Assembly: GCA_002869385.1 (NCBI GenBank)
Contig: PKTB01000004.1
Span: forward strand, 124,001 to 188,000
Direction of reading: 5' to 3'
DNA: 64,000 bases
Source: Marinilabiliales bacterium
GTDB taxonomy: Bacteria; Bacteroidota; Bacteroidia; Bacteroidales; ML635J-15
Shown in pieces: positions 1-9,805 of the stretch. Under the pieces are notes generated by a model. The model did not search any database. It was not told the DNA's origin and saw only the letters and a program-made list of their open reading frames with translations. Made by a program: the position numbers and the translations under genes. Every line of letters starts with the position of its first letter. Within the stretch, counting starts at the first letter, position 1.

Positions 1-1
1 T

Positions 2-2422
2 ATTCCCGGAGATTATGTAACTACTGAGGATGGTACTGGTATTGTTCATATTGCACCAACATTTGGTGCAGATGATGCTAGAGTAGCAAAAGCTGCCGGT
101 ATTCCTGCAATGATACTTTACGATAAAGATGGAAACCTTGTTCCTATGGTTGATAAACAAGGTAGATTTTTTAGAATAGAAGACTTACATCCTGATTTTG
201 TAAAGAATTACGTAAATATCGAAACTTATAGTGAATATGCAGGCAAGTTTGTGAAAAGCGAATACGATCCTGAAGCTGACAAAAAAGAAACTACTACAGA
301 CATTGATATTGCCGTAATGTTAAAGCTTCAGGACAAAGCCTTTAAAATTGAAAAACATGTTCACAATTATCCTCATTGCTGGAGAACAGACAAACCGGTT
401 CTTTACTATCCACTTGACTCATGGTTTATTAAAACAACAGCTGTAAAAGACAGGCTAATTGAGTTAAATAAAACTATTAACTGGAAGCCACAAAGCACGG
501 GTGAAGGACGTTTTGGTAAATGGTTAGAAAACCTTGTCGACTGGAATCTAAGTCGCTCACGTTATTGGGGAACCCCTTTGCCAATCTGGAGTAAAGAAGA
601 TGGTAGCGAAATAAAATGTATAGGTTCTGTTGAAGAATTAATGCAGGAAATTGGAAAGGCTGTTGAAAAAGGATATATGTCAGCGGATTTCTGGAAAGGA
701 TTTAAACCGGGTGATTTCTCTAAAGAGAATTATGAAAAAGTTGACCTACACCGTCCTGATGTTGATGAAATTATTCTTGTTGCACAAGATGGCAGTAAAA
801 TGTTCCGCGAGCCTGACCTTATTGATGTTTGGTTTGATTCTGGAGCTATGCCTTATGCACAATGGCACTGGCCTTTTGAAAACGCCGATAAATTTAACGA
901 ACTATACCCTGCCGACTTTATTGCTGAAGGAGTAGATCAAACCAGAGGGTGGTTCTTTACTTTGCACGCAATCAGCACAATGATATCAGATTCAGTTTCT
1001 TATAAAAATATTATTTCAAACGGTCTGGTTCTCGATAAAGATGGAAATAAAATGTCAAAGCGTTTAGGTAATGCTGTAGACCCATTCTCTACAATGGATG
1101 AGTATGGAGCTGATGCTCTACGTTGGTACATGATTACAAATGCACAAGCATGGGATAACTTAAAGTTTGATATCTCTGGTGTTGATGAAGTAAAACGTAA
1201 ATTCTTCGGAACACTTTACAACACATACAACTTCTTTGCACTTTATGCTAATATTGATAGTTTTATCAATCAGGAAAAACAGGTAGTTTTCGACAAACGC
1301 CCCTAACTTGACAGATGGATATTAAGTTTACTTAACTCATTAGTAAAAGAAGTTGGTACTGCATACGAGAACTATGAAAATACAAAAGCAGGTAGATTAA
1401 TCCAAGTTTTTGTAATTGACCATCTTAGCAACTGGTATGTTCGTTTAGGGAGAAAACGTTATTGGGGTGGAGAATATGATGAAGAAAAAATATCTGCATA
1501 CCAAACTCTATATACCTGTTTAAATACCATTGCAAAACTAGCATCTCCAATTGCTCCATTCTTTATGGACAAATTATACAGAGACCTTAACACTACAACA
1601 CAAACAGAAAATTTTGAATCTGTACACCTAGCTAATTTTCCAGAAGTTCAGGAAAATGTAATTGACAAGTTACTGGAAGAAAGAATGCAAATGGCTCAGA
1701 CAATATCCTCTATGATATTAAGCTTAAGAAGAAAAGTTAGCATCAAAGTTCGTCAGCCACTTCAGAAAATCATGATTACGGTTATTAGTAATGAATTTGT
1801 AGAACAAATAAAAAAAGTTCAACAAATTATCATGACAGAAACTAATATTAAGGAAATTGAATTCATTTCTGACAGTTCTGACATACTTGTTAAAAAGATA
1901 AAAGCAAACTTCAAAGCCTTAGGTCCAAAATATGGCAAAATGATGAAACAGGTAGCTGCTGCCATCATGACGATGAGTCAAAAGGATATTGTTAAACTTG
2001 AGCAAGAAGGGGACTTCCCGCTTCAACTAGAAAACGAAACTATAAACATTGGAGTTGAAGATGTTGAGATAATTTCTGAGGACATTCCTGGTTGGTTAGT
2101 TACAAACGAAGGTAAAATAACTGTTGCTCTTGATATAAACATCACTCCAGTACTAGTAGAAGAAGGAATTGCAAGAGAATTTATAAATAGAATTCAAAAT
2201 ATCAGAAAGGATTCTGGATTTGATGTAACTGATAAAATAAATATTATAATACAGTCTAACAGCTAGTTAGATTCTGCAATAAATAACTTTAGTGACTATA
2301 TATGTTCACAAACATTAGGTAATTCGATAAAAATAGTTGAAAAAATGGAACAAAATAATTCGATTACCGTAGAAGTTAATAATTTAGAAACTGTGCTATA
2401 TATAGAGAAGTGTAATAATTAA
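2..2422 (+). CDS. ileS: Isoleucyl-tRNA synthetase, 3' part, two in-frame stops
   Basis: Class I aminoacyl-tRNA synthetase that charges tRNA-Ile in the cytoplasm. The window opens inside the gene, so the HIGH motif lies upstream. The frame shows the end of the editing domain, the WFDSG region of the catalytic core, the KMSKR loop (1049-1063) and the tRNA-binding C-terminal region, ending with TAA at 2420-2422. Two stops interrupt it without any frame change: TAA at 1304-1306, where the family has Glu in the KRPE-DRWILS stretch (GAA to TAA), and TAG at 2264-2266 near the C-terminus, where the lost residue is less certain (GAG or AAG). Sequence before, between and after the stops aligns with ordinary Bacteroidota IleRS. 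An essential single-copy enzyme is unlikely to be dead, so the stops are suspect (see findings). Identity is very secure. Confidence 0.95.
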
Positions 2423-2432
2423 AACAAAGACT

Positions 2433-2816
2433 ATGAGCGTAGAAGAAAAAACAAGATATAGCTTAGAGGAACTTAATGAGTTCAAAGAGATCATCATTAA
2501 GAAGCTCGAAAAGGCTCAAAAAGATTATGAGCTTTACAAAAGTCTGTTAAGTCACGAAGACACAAACGATATTATGGATACCTCACCAACTTTTAAAGTT
2601 TTAGAAGAAGGTGCAAGTGTTTTATCAAAAGAAGAAATTGGGAAAATTGCCCAACGCCAGCTGAAGTTCATAAAACATCTTCAGGCAGCCTTGGTTCGTA
2701 TTGAAACTGGAACTTATGGTGTTTGTCGAGAAACCGGTAAGTTAATTTCAAAAGAAAGACTTAGAGCTGTCCCTCATGCTACACTAAGCATGGATGCAAA
2801 ATTGAACAGGAAGTAA
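2433..2816 (+). CDS. DksA/TraR family transcriptional regulator
   Basis: 127-residue protein of the DksA/TraR zinc-finger-like family, which binds RNA polymerase. Residues 1-60 are a charged helical coiled-coil region. The C-terminal part carries the family core YGVCRETGKLI followed by ERLRAVPHATLS. As is usual for the Bacteroidota version, only one of the four zinc cysteines is kept, so it probably folds without zinc. It begins 10 bp after ileS and ends just before a strong hairpin terminator, so ileS and this gene look co-transcribed, a common arrangement in the phylum. Whether it acts in the stringent response as DksA does cannot be told from sequence. Confidence 0.9.
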   Translation: MSVEEKTRYSLEELNEFKEIIIKKLEKAQKDYELYKSLLSHEDTNDIMDTSPTFKVLEEGASVLSKEEIGKIAQRQLKFIKHLQAALVRIETGTYGVCRETGKLISKERLRAVPHATLSMDAKLNRK

Positions 2817-2833
2817 GAGAGAAACTTGAAGAT

Positions 2834-2870
2834 AAAAGTAGGCTTGCAATTACTTTGCAAGCCTACTTTT
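2834..2870. terminator. Bidirectional intrinsic terminator
   Basis: A near-perfect inverted repeat (arms 2834-2849 and 2855-2870, core AGTAGGCTTGCAA) with a 5-base loop. T-runs on the right and A-runs on the left let it stop both the DksA-like gene and the convergent DUF5916 gene, whose stop codon lies inside the right arm. Confidence 0.85.
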
Positions 2871-5307
2871 TATTTTTAAAATTCTGGTTAAACAAACTAT
2901 TATAATCTATGTAATACATTAGTTTAACCGATAGATTATTTGCCTGTGGTTCAAGCCAAATTTGTTTAAAGCTATCGCCATAAGTTGGCATTTGCATTGA
3001 TTCAGGGACATCTCCGTTTGAGAATATCTGATTTTTCCACATTACTGACAGATAACTTCCGGGCAAGAAGTTCCAACTTAAAAGCAAATCAATATTAAAT
3101 AGATTAAAATTATAATTTGATGTTCCGTTATAATCATTATTCAGATTCAATTTTCCATCCTCTTGCAGATTATAAAAACTAAAATATTCAACACTTGAAA
3201 CATAATGTCTTGCTGATAATGATAAAGACAATTTATTAGTAAATACAATAGATGAACTAAAAGAATTTGTAAAGGTAATAACATCTCTGCTTCCAAATAT
3301 GATATCATCATTTGTATTAGATACCCAACCTGCGGCACCCAAGTCGTAATCTGCGCTAAACTGGTATCTTAAACTTACGCGTTTCCCAAATCTAGTTAGT
3401 GGACTTATGCTTCCACAATATCCATGTCGTTCTATTCCATCAAAATAAACTCCGCCCCTAAAATCGAAAGCAAGCCTTTTTCTATAATCTGTTGAGATAA
3501 AGAAATTCTCATTTATCAATGACGGTCGAAGATAAAACTTGCCCTCTGTTCGTGGCTCATAATAGTCATACTCATCACTCAATGGAATTGTTAAGTTATT
3601 CCATATAGACAAATGTTTTGTGGTTGTCGCATAATTTGTAAGATGTATATTTGCCCCGACATAAGATGCATTCTCAAATAATGATCTATGAGTGATATCA
3701 ATAGTATTCATTGTCTCATTAAAAATCCAAAATCTTGAAAATCTACGATATCCTATTTCCGCATAATTTGAAATTTGATTAAACCTTGTCATATATCCAA
3801 GATCATTTGGATTATAATCATCGGAGATTATTTGTGTTCCAATTTCATAAACCCATGTACCATTTTTCTTACCTAACGAAGCATCCAGATACCATCCGTT
3901 ATCGATATTTGCACCCGACATGTTTCTTGTGCTAAAAGAACCTAATGCGCTAACACAATATTTATTAGTTTTATCCATTATTTTAAACATTGCTGCAGTA
4001 ACATTTGACCAATAATTATCTCCGGGACGCAAAACGTTTGCATTTGTAAAATTTACAAAAGAGTTTTTACCCATACTTTGATCCAGGACCAAAATATTAT
4101 AGTTTGTAGCATGCTCAGTTAAAATACTTTCCTCGTTTCCATTTGGATATTGAAGCTTTGCATAAGTATTTCCTGTAACTGCATTGAATACACCCACAGC
4201 AAGATTTCCTTCACCGCGTCCACTTATCTTAAATGCATTTATCAATCCTGCTGAAGATGGATTTTTAAGAATATTGATAGTATCAGACAGTCCCATATTT
4301 TCGACAGACCCATATAATGATGGCGTTTTTCCAATTCGACGGCTGTAAAAAAGATCACACTTATTATATAACTCTGTTCCTTCAGTAAAAAAAGGTCGGT
4401 TTTCAGAATAATACGTTTCATGTGGTGTGAGATTTAAAACAATATTATCTTATTTTGTTTGTCCAAAATCCGGAATTAAAGTCATATCAAGAGTATAAGT
4501 TTCACTTAATCCAAGTTTAAGATCCATACCTCCACTAAATGACCTACCCCAAGAGTTTTCATATGAGTTTACATATCCTGAAACATATGGCATTAATGAA
4601 AGTCTCAATGGAGCTTCGATATTATTGATGCCTTCAATAATACCCATTTGAGACCCAGCTGAACCCAAAGTCTGATCTACCGGACTCCAACTTGAAACCT
4701 CTCTTGTTCTTCGTACTGTTCTAAAGAAATTTACTGACCAAGACTGATTTTTTGCATTTGGAAATCTAATTGCTGAATAGGGTATCTCTATTTCGACAAC
4801 CCACGATTCATCTGTTACCCTTGTAGCACTGTACCATACAGCATCCCAAGCATAATCATCATCTATTTATGAAATCCTGATATCTGTCTGAACATTTGCT
4901 GCACTAACAACAAATTCATATAAATTTTGTCCATCTTTATTTGGATTTAAACTTACAGCAAAATAATCAACATTACCATTGTACTTATCCCTAACTGTAA
5001 GCTCTGTGTAAATGCTATCCGGATTTGAATCGTATAATGTAGCTCCAAAATAAATAGATTTATCATCATATATTACCTTTACTTCAGATTTTTGTCCCGG
5101 GACTACATCAAAAACTGGATAAAAACCAATAAAATCGCTAATTGATTCTGCATTTTTCCACTCTGATTCGTCCAATTTTCCATCTATTTTGATTTTATTT
5201 TCAGTACGTATTGCTTTTACTGTTCTTTCTTGCGAAAAACCCATTATTCCACAAAATAAAAGAAATACAACTAATGAAAATACAAACCTTAAGCTTAAAG
5301 CAGTCAT
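2863..5307 (-). CDS. DUF5916 protein with CBM9-like N-terminal domain, two in-frame stops
   Basis: Reading frame of 814 codons plus stop, interrupted twice. The N-terminus is a signal peptide (hydrophobic residues about 8-25, ending GFSQ). A carbohydrate-binding family 9-like domain (KIDGKLDESEWKNA) follows, and the rest is the DUF5916 beta-barrel-like region with the family hallmarks ENRPFFTEGTEL and LFYSRRIG. It is probably a secreted or outer-membrane protein; its substrate is unknown. In-frame TAA occurs at 4867-4869 and 4450-4452 (read on the minus strand); after DFGQTK the family usually has Ser or Glu, so TCA or GAA is the likely ancestor. Codon 317 (4357-4359) is Cys where relatives have Gly (NKGDLFYSRR), again a G to T change. 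There is no frameshift between segments. It converges on the DksA-like gene and diverges from the ROK gene. Confidence 0.85.
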
Positions 5308-5433
5308 ATCAGAATTTTATTGTAGACAAAAATAATCAGTTGAATAATTTTAAACACATTTTTAAAATAAAATATCTTAATAATTTGTTAAGCGTCTTAA
5401 ATAAAATGTATTTTTGAAATCAAAATAGATAAC

Positions 5434-6519
5434 ATGACAGTATTAACACTTGATGCAGGCGGAACAAACTTTGTTTTTTCAATTATTAAAAATGGTAAGT
5501 TTCATGGAGAAAAAATAAAAGTCCCTTCAAATGGTGATAATCTCCAACTATGCCTTGAAAGCATTGTAAGTGGATTTAAAGGTCTTCTAAACAATACAGA
5601 AGGTAATGCTGATGCTATAAGCTTTGCATTCCCCGGACCAGCAGATTTTAAAAATGGGATTATAGGGGATTTACATAACCTCACAGGCTTTAGAGGTGGC
5701 ATTGCTCTTGGACCAATGTTGGAAAATATTTTTAATATTCCCGTCTTCATTAATAATGATGGCGACCTATATGCTTATGGGGAAGCGCTAGCTGGAACGC
5801 TACCAAGATTAAATAAAGAATTAGAAAAATCCGGAAGTACTAAAAGATATAAAAACCTTGTAGGAATGACAATCGGCACAGGCTTTGGTGCCGGTCTTGT
5901 TCATGATAGTATTTTAATTAAAGGTGATAATATTTGTGCTGGGGAAATATGGACAACATCAAATCGTGCAAATCCTGACTTTAATAGTGAAGAAGGTGTA
6001 AGCATAAGAGCTGTCAAATATTTCTATTCTGAATATGCAAATACAGATTTCAAAAACAGTCCAGAGCCAAAAGATATCTATGAAATAGCCAAAGGTAAAA
6101 GCCCCGGGAATAAAAATGCAGCCATATCCGCCTATAAAAAGTTAGGGCAATTCATTGGTGACTCAATTGCAAATATGATTACATTATTTGACGGAATAGT
6201 TGTTATTGGTTGCGGTGTAGCCGGAGCGAAAGATTTAATTATCCCTGGCATAGAATTTGAACTTAGTCATAGCTTTAAAAAATTAAATGGAGAAACAAAC
6301 AAAAGACTTACACAAAAAGTATTTTGTTTAAACAAACAAGAAGAAAAAATCAAATTTATGCAAAACTTCTCTAAAGAGATAATTATTCCAGGTACATCAA
6401 CCAAAATTAATTACGATGATTTCCCTCGAAATGCCTATGTCTTTTCAGAGTTAAATACAAGTGAAATGATAAGTTTAGGTGCATATTATTATGCAAAGCA
6501 AAAAATATCGTTAGTATAA
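5434..6519 (+). CDS. ROK family protein (sugar kinase-like)
   Basis: 361-residue protein of the ROK/hexokinase-like superfamily. It opens with the phosphate-binding motif LDAGGTNFVFSI (residues 4-15). A second nucleotide-binding segment, GMTIGTGFGAGLV, lies near residue 145, and the ATP-side VVIGCGVAGA lies near residue 255. The cysteine-rich zinc motif of many ROK glucokinases (CGCGxxGC) is absent, as it is in a Bacteroidota subfamily annotated only as ROK proteins. It probably phosphorylates a hexose or amino sugar in the cytoplasm, but the substrate cannot be named. It is transcribed away from the DUF5916 gene and stands alone; a weak promoter-like element for the next gene begins right after it. 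Confidence 0.82.
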   Translation: MTVLTLDAGGTNFVFSIIKNGKFHGEKIKVPSNGDNLQLCLESIVSGFKGLLNNTEGNADAISFAFPGPADFKNGIIGDLHNLTGFRGGIALGPMLENIFNIPVFINNDGDLYAYGEALAGTLPRLNKELEKSGSTKRYKNLVGMTIGTGFGAGLVHDSILIKGDNICAGEIWTTSNRANPDFNSEEGVSIRAVKYFYSEYANTDFKNSPEPKDIYEIAKGKSPGNKNAAISAYKKLGQFIGDSIANMITLFDGIVVIGCGVAGAKDLIIPGIEFELSHSFKKLNGETNKRLTQKVFCLNKQEEKIKFMQNFSKEIIIPGTSTKINYDDFPRNAYVFSELNTSEMISLGAYYYAKQKISLV

Positions 6520-6541
6520 ACTTTTGTATCAAAAAGTTTTT

Positions 6542-6550
6542 TATTTTTGC
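6542..6550 (+). promoter_or_regulatory. Bacteroidota -7 promoter box
   Basis: TATTTTTGC fits the phylum -7 consensus TAnnTTTG. A TTTTG lies 15 bases upstream, which is shorter than ideal for the -33 element. It would drive the lipoprotein gene at 6633. Confidence 0.5.
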
Positions 6551-6632
6551 ATTTGTAAAACATTTTTAATGTTTTTAAGTTAATGAGTAAAGATAATTAT
6601 TTTTATAAACCAAATTTTAAAATAATCAAATT

Positions 6633-7685
6633 ATGAAAAAACTAAGTATTTTATTACTAGTTGCTTCTGCTGTTGCAGTTTTATTCAGCAGTTGTAACAA
6701 AGAGTATGCTGAGCCTACTATTGCTTGGACTCCATACACATTATCAAGTTATGTAACAATTGGCGATGAGACAACTTACAACACAACTTTAGAAATTACT
6801 GCTAATGCTGAAGCGGGTATCAGTACTATTGAAGTGTATAAATACATCTATACAGGTGAAGATTACACAACAGTTGCTGTTGATGGACCAACTGGTTATA
6901 CTGATTTAACTGCGTTTACATGGACACTTACTACACAAAACGTTGAAACTGACTTTGCAGGTGGTGTTACTTCTATTGTTTATGAAGTTGCAGTAACAGA
7001 TGCAAGTGAAGTTCCTCAAACAACTACAAAAGATTATACTTTCATGGTTGATGAAGCTTATACAGTTACAATGATTATCGAAGATGAAGATGGTACTTTA
7101 ATTACTGATGCTACTGTTACTTTTGACGGAAGCGAATTAACAGCATCTCCATATGAGTATGAATATGTAATGCCAGGAACATACACATATACTGTTGAAG
7201 CTACTGGTTTCGAATCAGTAAACGTTACTGATTTTGTAATGCCTTCAAGCGATACTACATTCACAGTTACAATGTTAGCTTCTTTAAGTGCTTGGTCTGA
7301 CACAACTCTTCTTGCACTACAAGGACAACAAACTTGGGCCACTTATGAAGGCGAAGCTGTAACTATTTACGAATCTGCAGAAATTGGTGTTGGATTTACT
7401 TATACTGATGCAGGTATTGGTAGAATTACTACTACTACAGGTTGCGAAGGTTGGGTAGTTGTTGCTGACGTTAGCGGATTTACAACTTATTCACAAATCG
7501 TTGATGCTTATACAAACGGAACTCCTGTTACTCAAATTGATCTTAATGTTGATCAAAGAGCATACGAAGAAGTTTACTTTGTAGCAAAAATCGGAACAGA
7601 ATATAAACTTGTACGTTATGTATTAGGTCATCGTTCTGCAACAACAGGAAACATTTTAGGTTTTACTCACAAGACTAAAGCTTAA
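6633..7685 (+). CDS. Threonine-rich surface lipoprotein
   Basis: 350 residues, not assigned to a named family. It has a lipoprotein signal peptide with lipobox FSSC (Cys 21), so it is likely anchored to the outer membrane. Just after the Cys come KEYAEP, then a Thr/Val/Tyr-rich body that looks all-beta. Residues about 145-215 (TVTMIIEDEDGTLITDATVTF onward) resemble a PEGA- or carboxypeptidase-regulatory-like beta-sandwich. The last 100 residues form another beta-rich unit. Acidic, repetitive composition fits an exported protein. It has its own promoter-like element and a strong terminator, so it is probably monocistronic. Confidence 0.75.
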   Translation: MKKLSILLLVASAVAVLFSSCNKEYAEPTIAWTPYTLSSYVTIGDETTYNTTLEITANAEAGISTIEVYKYIYTGEDYTTVAVDGPTGYTDLTAFTWTLTTQNVETDFAGGVTSIVYEVAVTDASEVPQTTTKDYTFMVDEAYTVTMIIEDEDGTLITDATVTFDGSELTASPYEYEYVMPGTYTYTVEATGFESVNVTDFVMPSSDTTFTVTMLASLSAWSDTTLLALQGQQTWATYEGEAVTIYESAEIGVGFTYTDAGIGRITTTTGCEGWVVVADVSGFTTYSQIVDAYTNGTPVTQIDLNVDQRAYEEVYFVAKIGTEYKLVRYVLGHRSATTGNILGFTHKTKA

Positions 7686-7698
7686 TATTATATAAATC

Positions 7699-7732
7699 AA
7701 AAAAAGCTGCAACATGTTGCAGCTTTTTTTTT
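7699..7732 (+). terminator. Intrinsic terminator
   Basis: Perfect palindrome (core AGCTGCAACATGTTGCAGCT) flanked by an A-run and a T-run, 13 bp after the lipoprotein stop. Confidence 0.9.
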
Positions 7733-7817
7733 GGAATAAAATCAATATTTTAATAGTTTTTTATACAATATCCTCCGATTTGTTTAAGTTTGTAATCATA
7801 AATAAAATTAAAAAATT

Positions 7818-8429
7818 ATGTTTTCAGGAATAGTTGAAGAAACCGCAAAAATTGTAAAGATTGAACAGGATAAAACTAATTTCCATTTCTATCTAACTTG
7901 TTCATTTGCTAATGAATTAAAAATTGATCAAAGTGTTGCTCATAATGGTGTATGTTTAACAGTTGTTGATGTAGACAAAGAAAAGAAAACATACAAAGTG
8001 ACTGCTGTTCAGGAAACCTTAGACAAATCAAATCTGGGACACTTAAAAGAAGGAGACAAAGTAAACGTTGAACGCAGTATGACAATGGATAAGCTTCTTG
8101 ATGGCCATATGGTTCAGGGACATGTAGATCAGACAGCAACATGTACAGAAATAAAAGAAGTTGACGGATCCTGGTATTTTACTTTCCAATATGATAAAAC
8201 TAAAGGAAACATTACTGTAGAAAAAGGCTCTGTCTCTGTAAATGGTGTAAGCTTAACAGTTGTTAATTCAAGAGATGATAAATTCTCTGTTGCAATTATT
8301 CCATTTACTTATGATGTTACGAACTTTCACACATTTAAAGTTGTAACAGTTGTAAACCTTGAATTTGATATTATTGGAAAATATATCCAAAAAATTATGG
8401 CTGGATATCTGGAAAACATGAATAAATAA
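7818..8429 (+). CDS. ribE: Riboflavin synthase alpha chain
   Basis: Joins two 6,7-dimethyl-8-ribityllumazine molecules to make riboflavin plus a pyrimidinedione. The 203-residue protein has the two tandem lumazine-binding domains: MFSGIVEE and AHNGVCLTV in the first, GHMVQGHVD at the junction and SVNGVSLTVV in the second. The length is normal. Residue 176 (codon 8343-8345, GTA) is Val where the family keeps Gly in the KVGxxVNLEFDIIGKY stretch; GGA to GTA is a single G to T change. I see no FMN riboswitch upstream. The next gene begins 49 bp later but has no functional link. Confidence 0.93.
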   Translation: MFSGIVEETAKIVKIEQDKTNFHFYLTCSFANELKIDQSVAHNGVCLTVVDVDKEKKTYKVTAVQETLDKSNLGHLKEGDKVNVERSMTMDKLLDGHMVQGHVDQTATCTEIKEVDGSWYFTFQYDKTKGNITVEKGSVSVNGVSLTVVNSRDDKFSVAIIPFTYDVTNFHTFKVVTVVNLEFDIIGKYIQKIMAGYLENMNK

Positions 8430-8478
8430 ATTCCAAATCTCAATTTTCAAATCTCAATAACAATTCTAATTTCAGAGT

Positions 8479-9798
8479 TTGAACTTTAAAAAATATATCA
8501 CTAATGTAAGGGCGCTTCAGTTCTTCCAGATTTTCCGTTTTGGTATTTTGTTTTTAATAATCATAGTACTAACAAAATCGAAGTTGGGTATTGGTGAAAT
8601 TGGTGTTTACGAAACATTTCTTCTAATAGCCGGATCGGTTAGTTTTTTCTGGATTGGAGGGATGTTGCAATCCTTATTAGGAGTTTTTGATAATAACAAA
8701 ACCTTCGGGATAAAAGAACGCTCTCCACTAATTTTTAACACATTTCTACTATTTTCAATATTTAGTCTTCTTTCGGCAATATTGGTATATTTCTCTCAAC
8801 CATTGATTGCAGATATATTCAGCATCAATGGAAATCAAATTCCATACATGAAGATCCTATTTATGTACCTTCTTGTATCAGGACCTGTTAATCTGATTGA
8901 ATATATTTATTTACTTAAAAACAAAAGCTCACAGATAATAATATACGGCATAAGCACATTTACTATTCAATTGTTTTGTGTTACTGCTCCTATTCTATTA
9001 GGCTATGATTTAGGATATGGACTATATGGACTGGTATTTATAAATGGAATTCGTTTCATTTGGTTGATAATCTTAGTTTTAAAGTATTCTAAAATCAGCA
9101 TCTCAAAAGACTTTATAAAAGAATATCTTAAATTATCTTATCCACTTGTTCTAAGCATATTACTTAGTGGTAGTGCTCAATATATCGATGGTTTTATTAT
9201 TTCCTACAGATTTGACGAAGCTACTTTTGCAGTATTTAGATATGGAGCCAGAGAACTCCCGTTTATTATACTATTAATAAGTGCATTTGGAAACGCAATG
9301 ACACCAAAGTTTTCTAAACCTGAAAACAGAGATGCAGCAACAAAAGAACTTAAGTCTGGTACCAGACGATTAATGCATTATCTTTTCCCTGCAGCAATTA
9401 TATTTATCTTAACAAGCAAATACTTATATCCCATAGTTTTTAATCCACAATTTATTGATAGTGCGATAATTTTTAATATCTATATCTTAATTGTTGTGAC
9501 AATATTTGTTTTTGCCAGAATTATTTTAATTGGTATTCAAAAAACAGGGCCAATATTTTATTCTTCTTTAATTGAGGTAATTATGAACGTTGCTTTAAGT
9601 CTAATATTAATAAATTATTTAGGTATCGTTGGAGTGGCATATGCTACGGTTATTTCATATATTTTTGAAAAGTTTTTTCTTGTATCAATTCTTAAACGCA
9701 GATATAAAATAAAACTCAATAATTATCTAGATTTAAAAGTATATTTAATCTATTCTGTTTTACTTTTTATTAGTTTTGCTATAAACTTACTAATCTAA
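8479..9798 (+). CDS. Polysaccharide flippase (MATE/Wzx-like)
   Basis: 439-residue integral membrane protein with about 12-14 hydrophobic segments, of the oligosaccharidyl-lipid flippase (polysaccharide biosynthesis protein, RfbX/Wzx) type. Such proteins move undecaprenyl-linked glycans across the inner membrane. The frame opens with TTG at 8479; the first segment (residues 10-30) starts right after, so no internal ATG is a better choice, but a mutated ATG or GTG cannot be excluded. It lies 7 bp before the asparagine-synthase-like gene on the same strand, suggesting a two-gene surface-glycan unit, although no glycosyltransferase is nearby. The family fold is clear; the cargo is unknown. Confidence 0.8.
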   Translation: MNFKKYITNVRALQFFQIFRFGILFLIIIVLTKSKLGIGEIGVYETFLLIAGSVSFFWIGGMLQSLLGVFDNNKTFGIKERSPLIFNTFLLFSIFSLLSAILVYFSQPLIADIFSINGNQIPYMKILFMYLLVSGPVNLIEYIYLLKNKSSQIIIYGISTFTIQLFCVTAPILLGYDLGYGLYGLVFINGIRFIWLIILVLKYSKISISKDFIKEYLKLSYPLVLSILLSGSAQYIDGFIISYRFDEATFAVFRYGARELPFIILLISAFGNAMTPKFSKPENRDAATKELKSGTRRLMHYLFPAAIIFILTSKYLYPIVFNPQFIDSAIIFNIYILIVVTIFVFARIILIGIQKTGPIFYSSLIEVIMNVALSLILINYLGIVGVAYATVISYIFEKFFLVSILKRRYKIKLNNYLDLKVYLIYSVLLFISFAINLLI

Positions 9799-9805
9799 CC
9801 CTAGC

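Noticed and set aside
8430..8478. Short repeated text (AAATCTCAAT) before the flippase as an iteron or regulatory repeat
   Set aside because: Only two short imperfect copies in AT-rich DNA; too weak to call.
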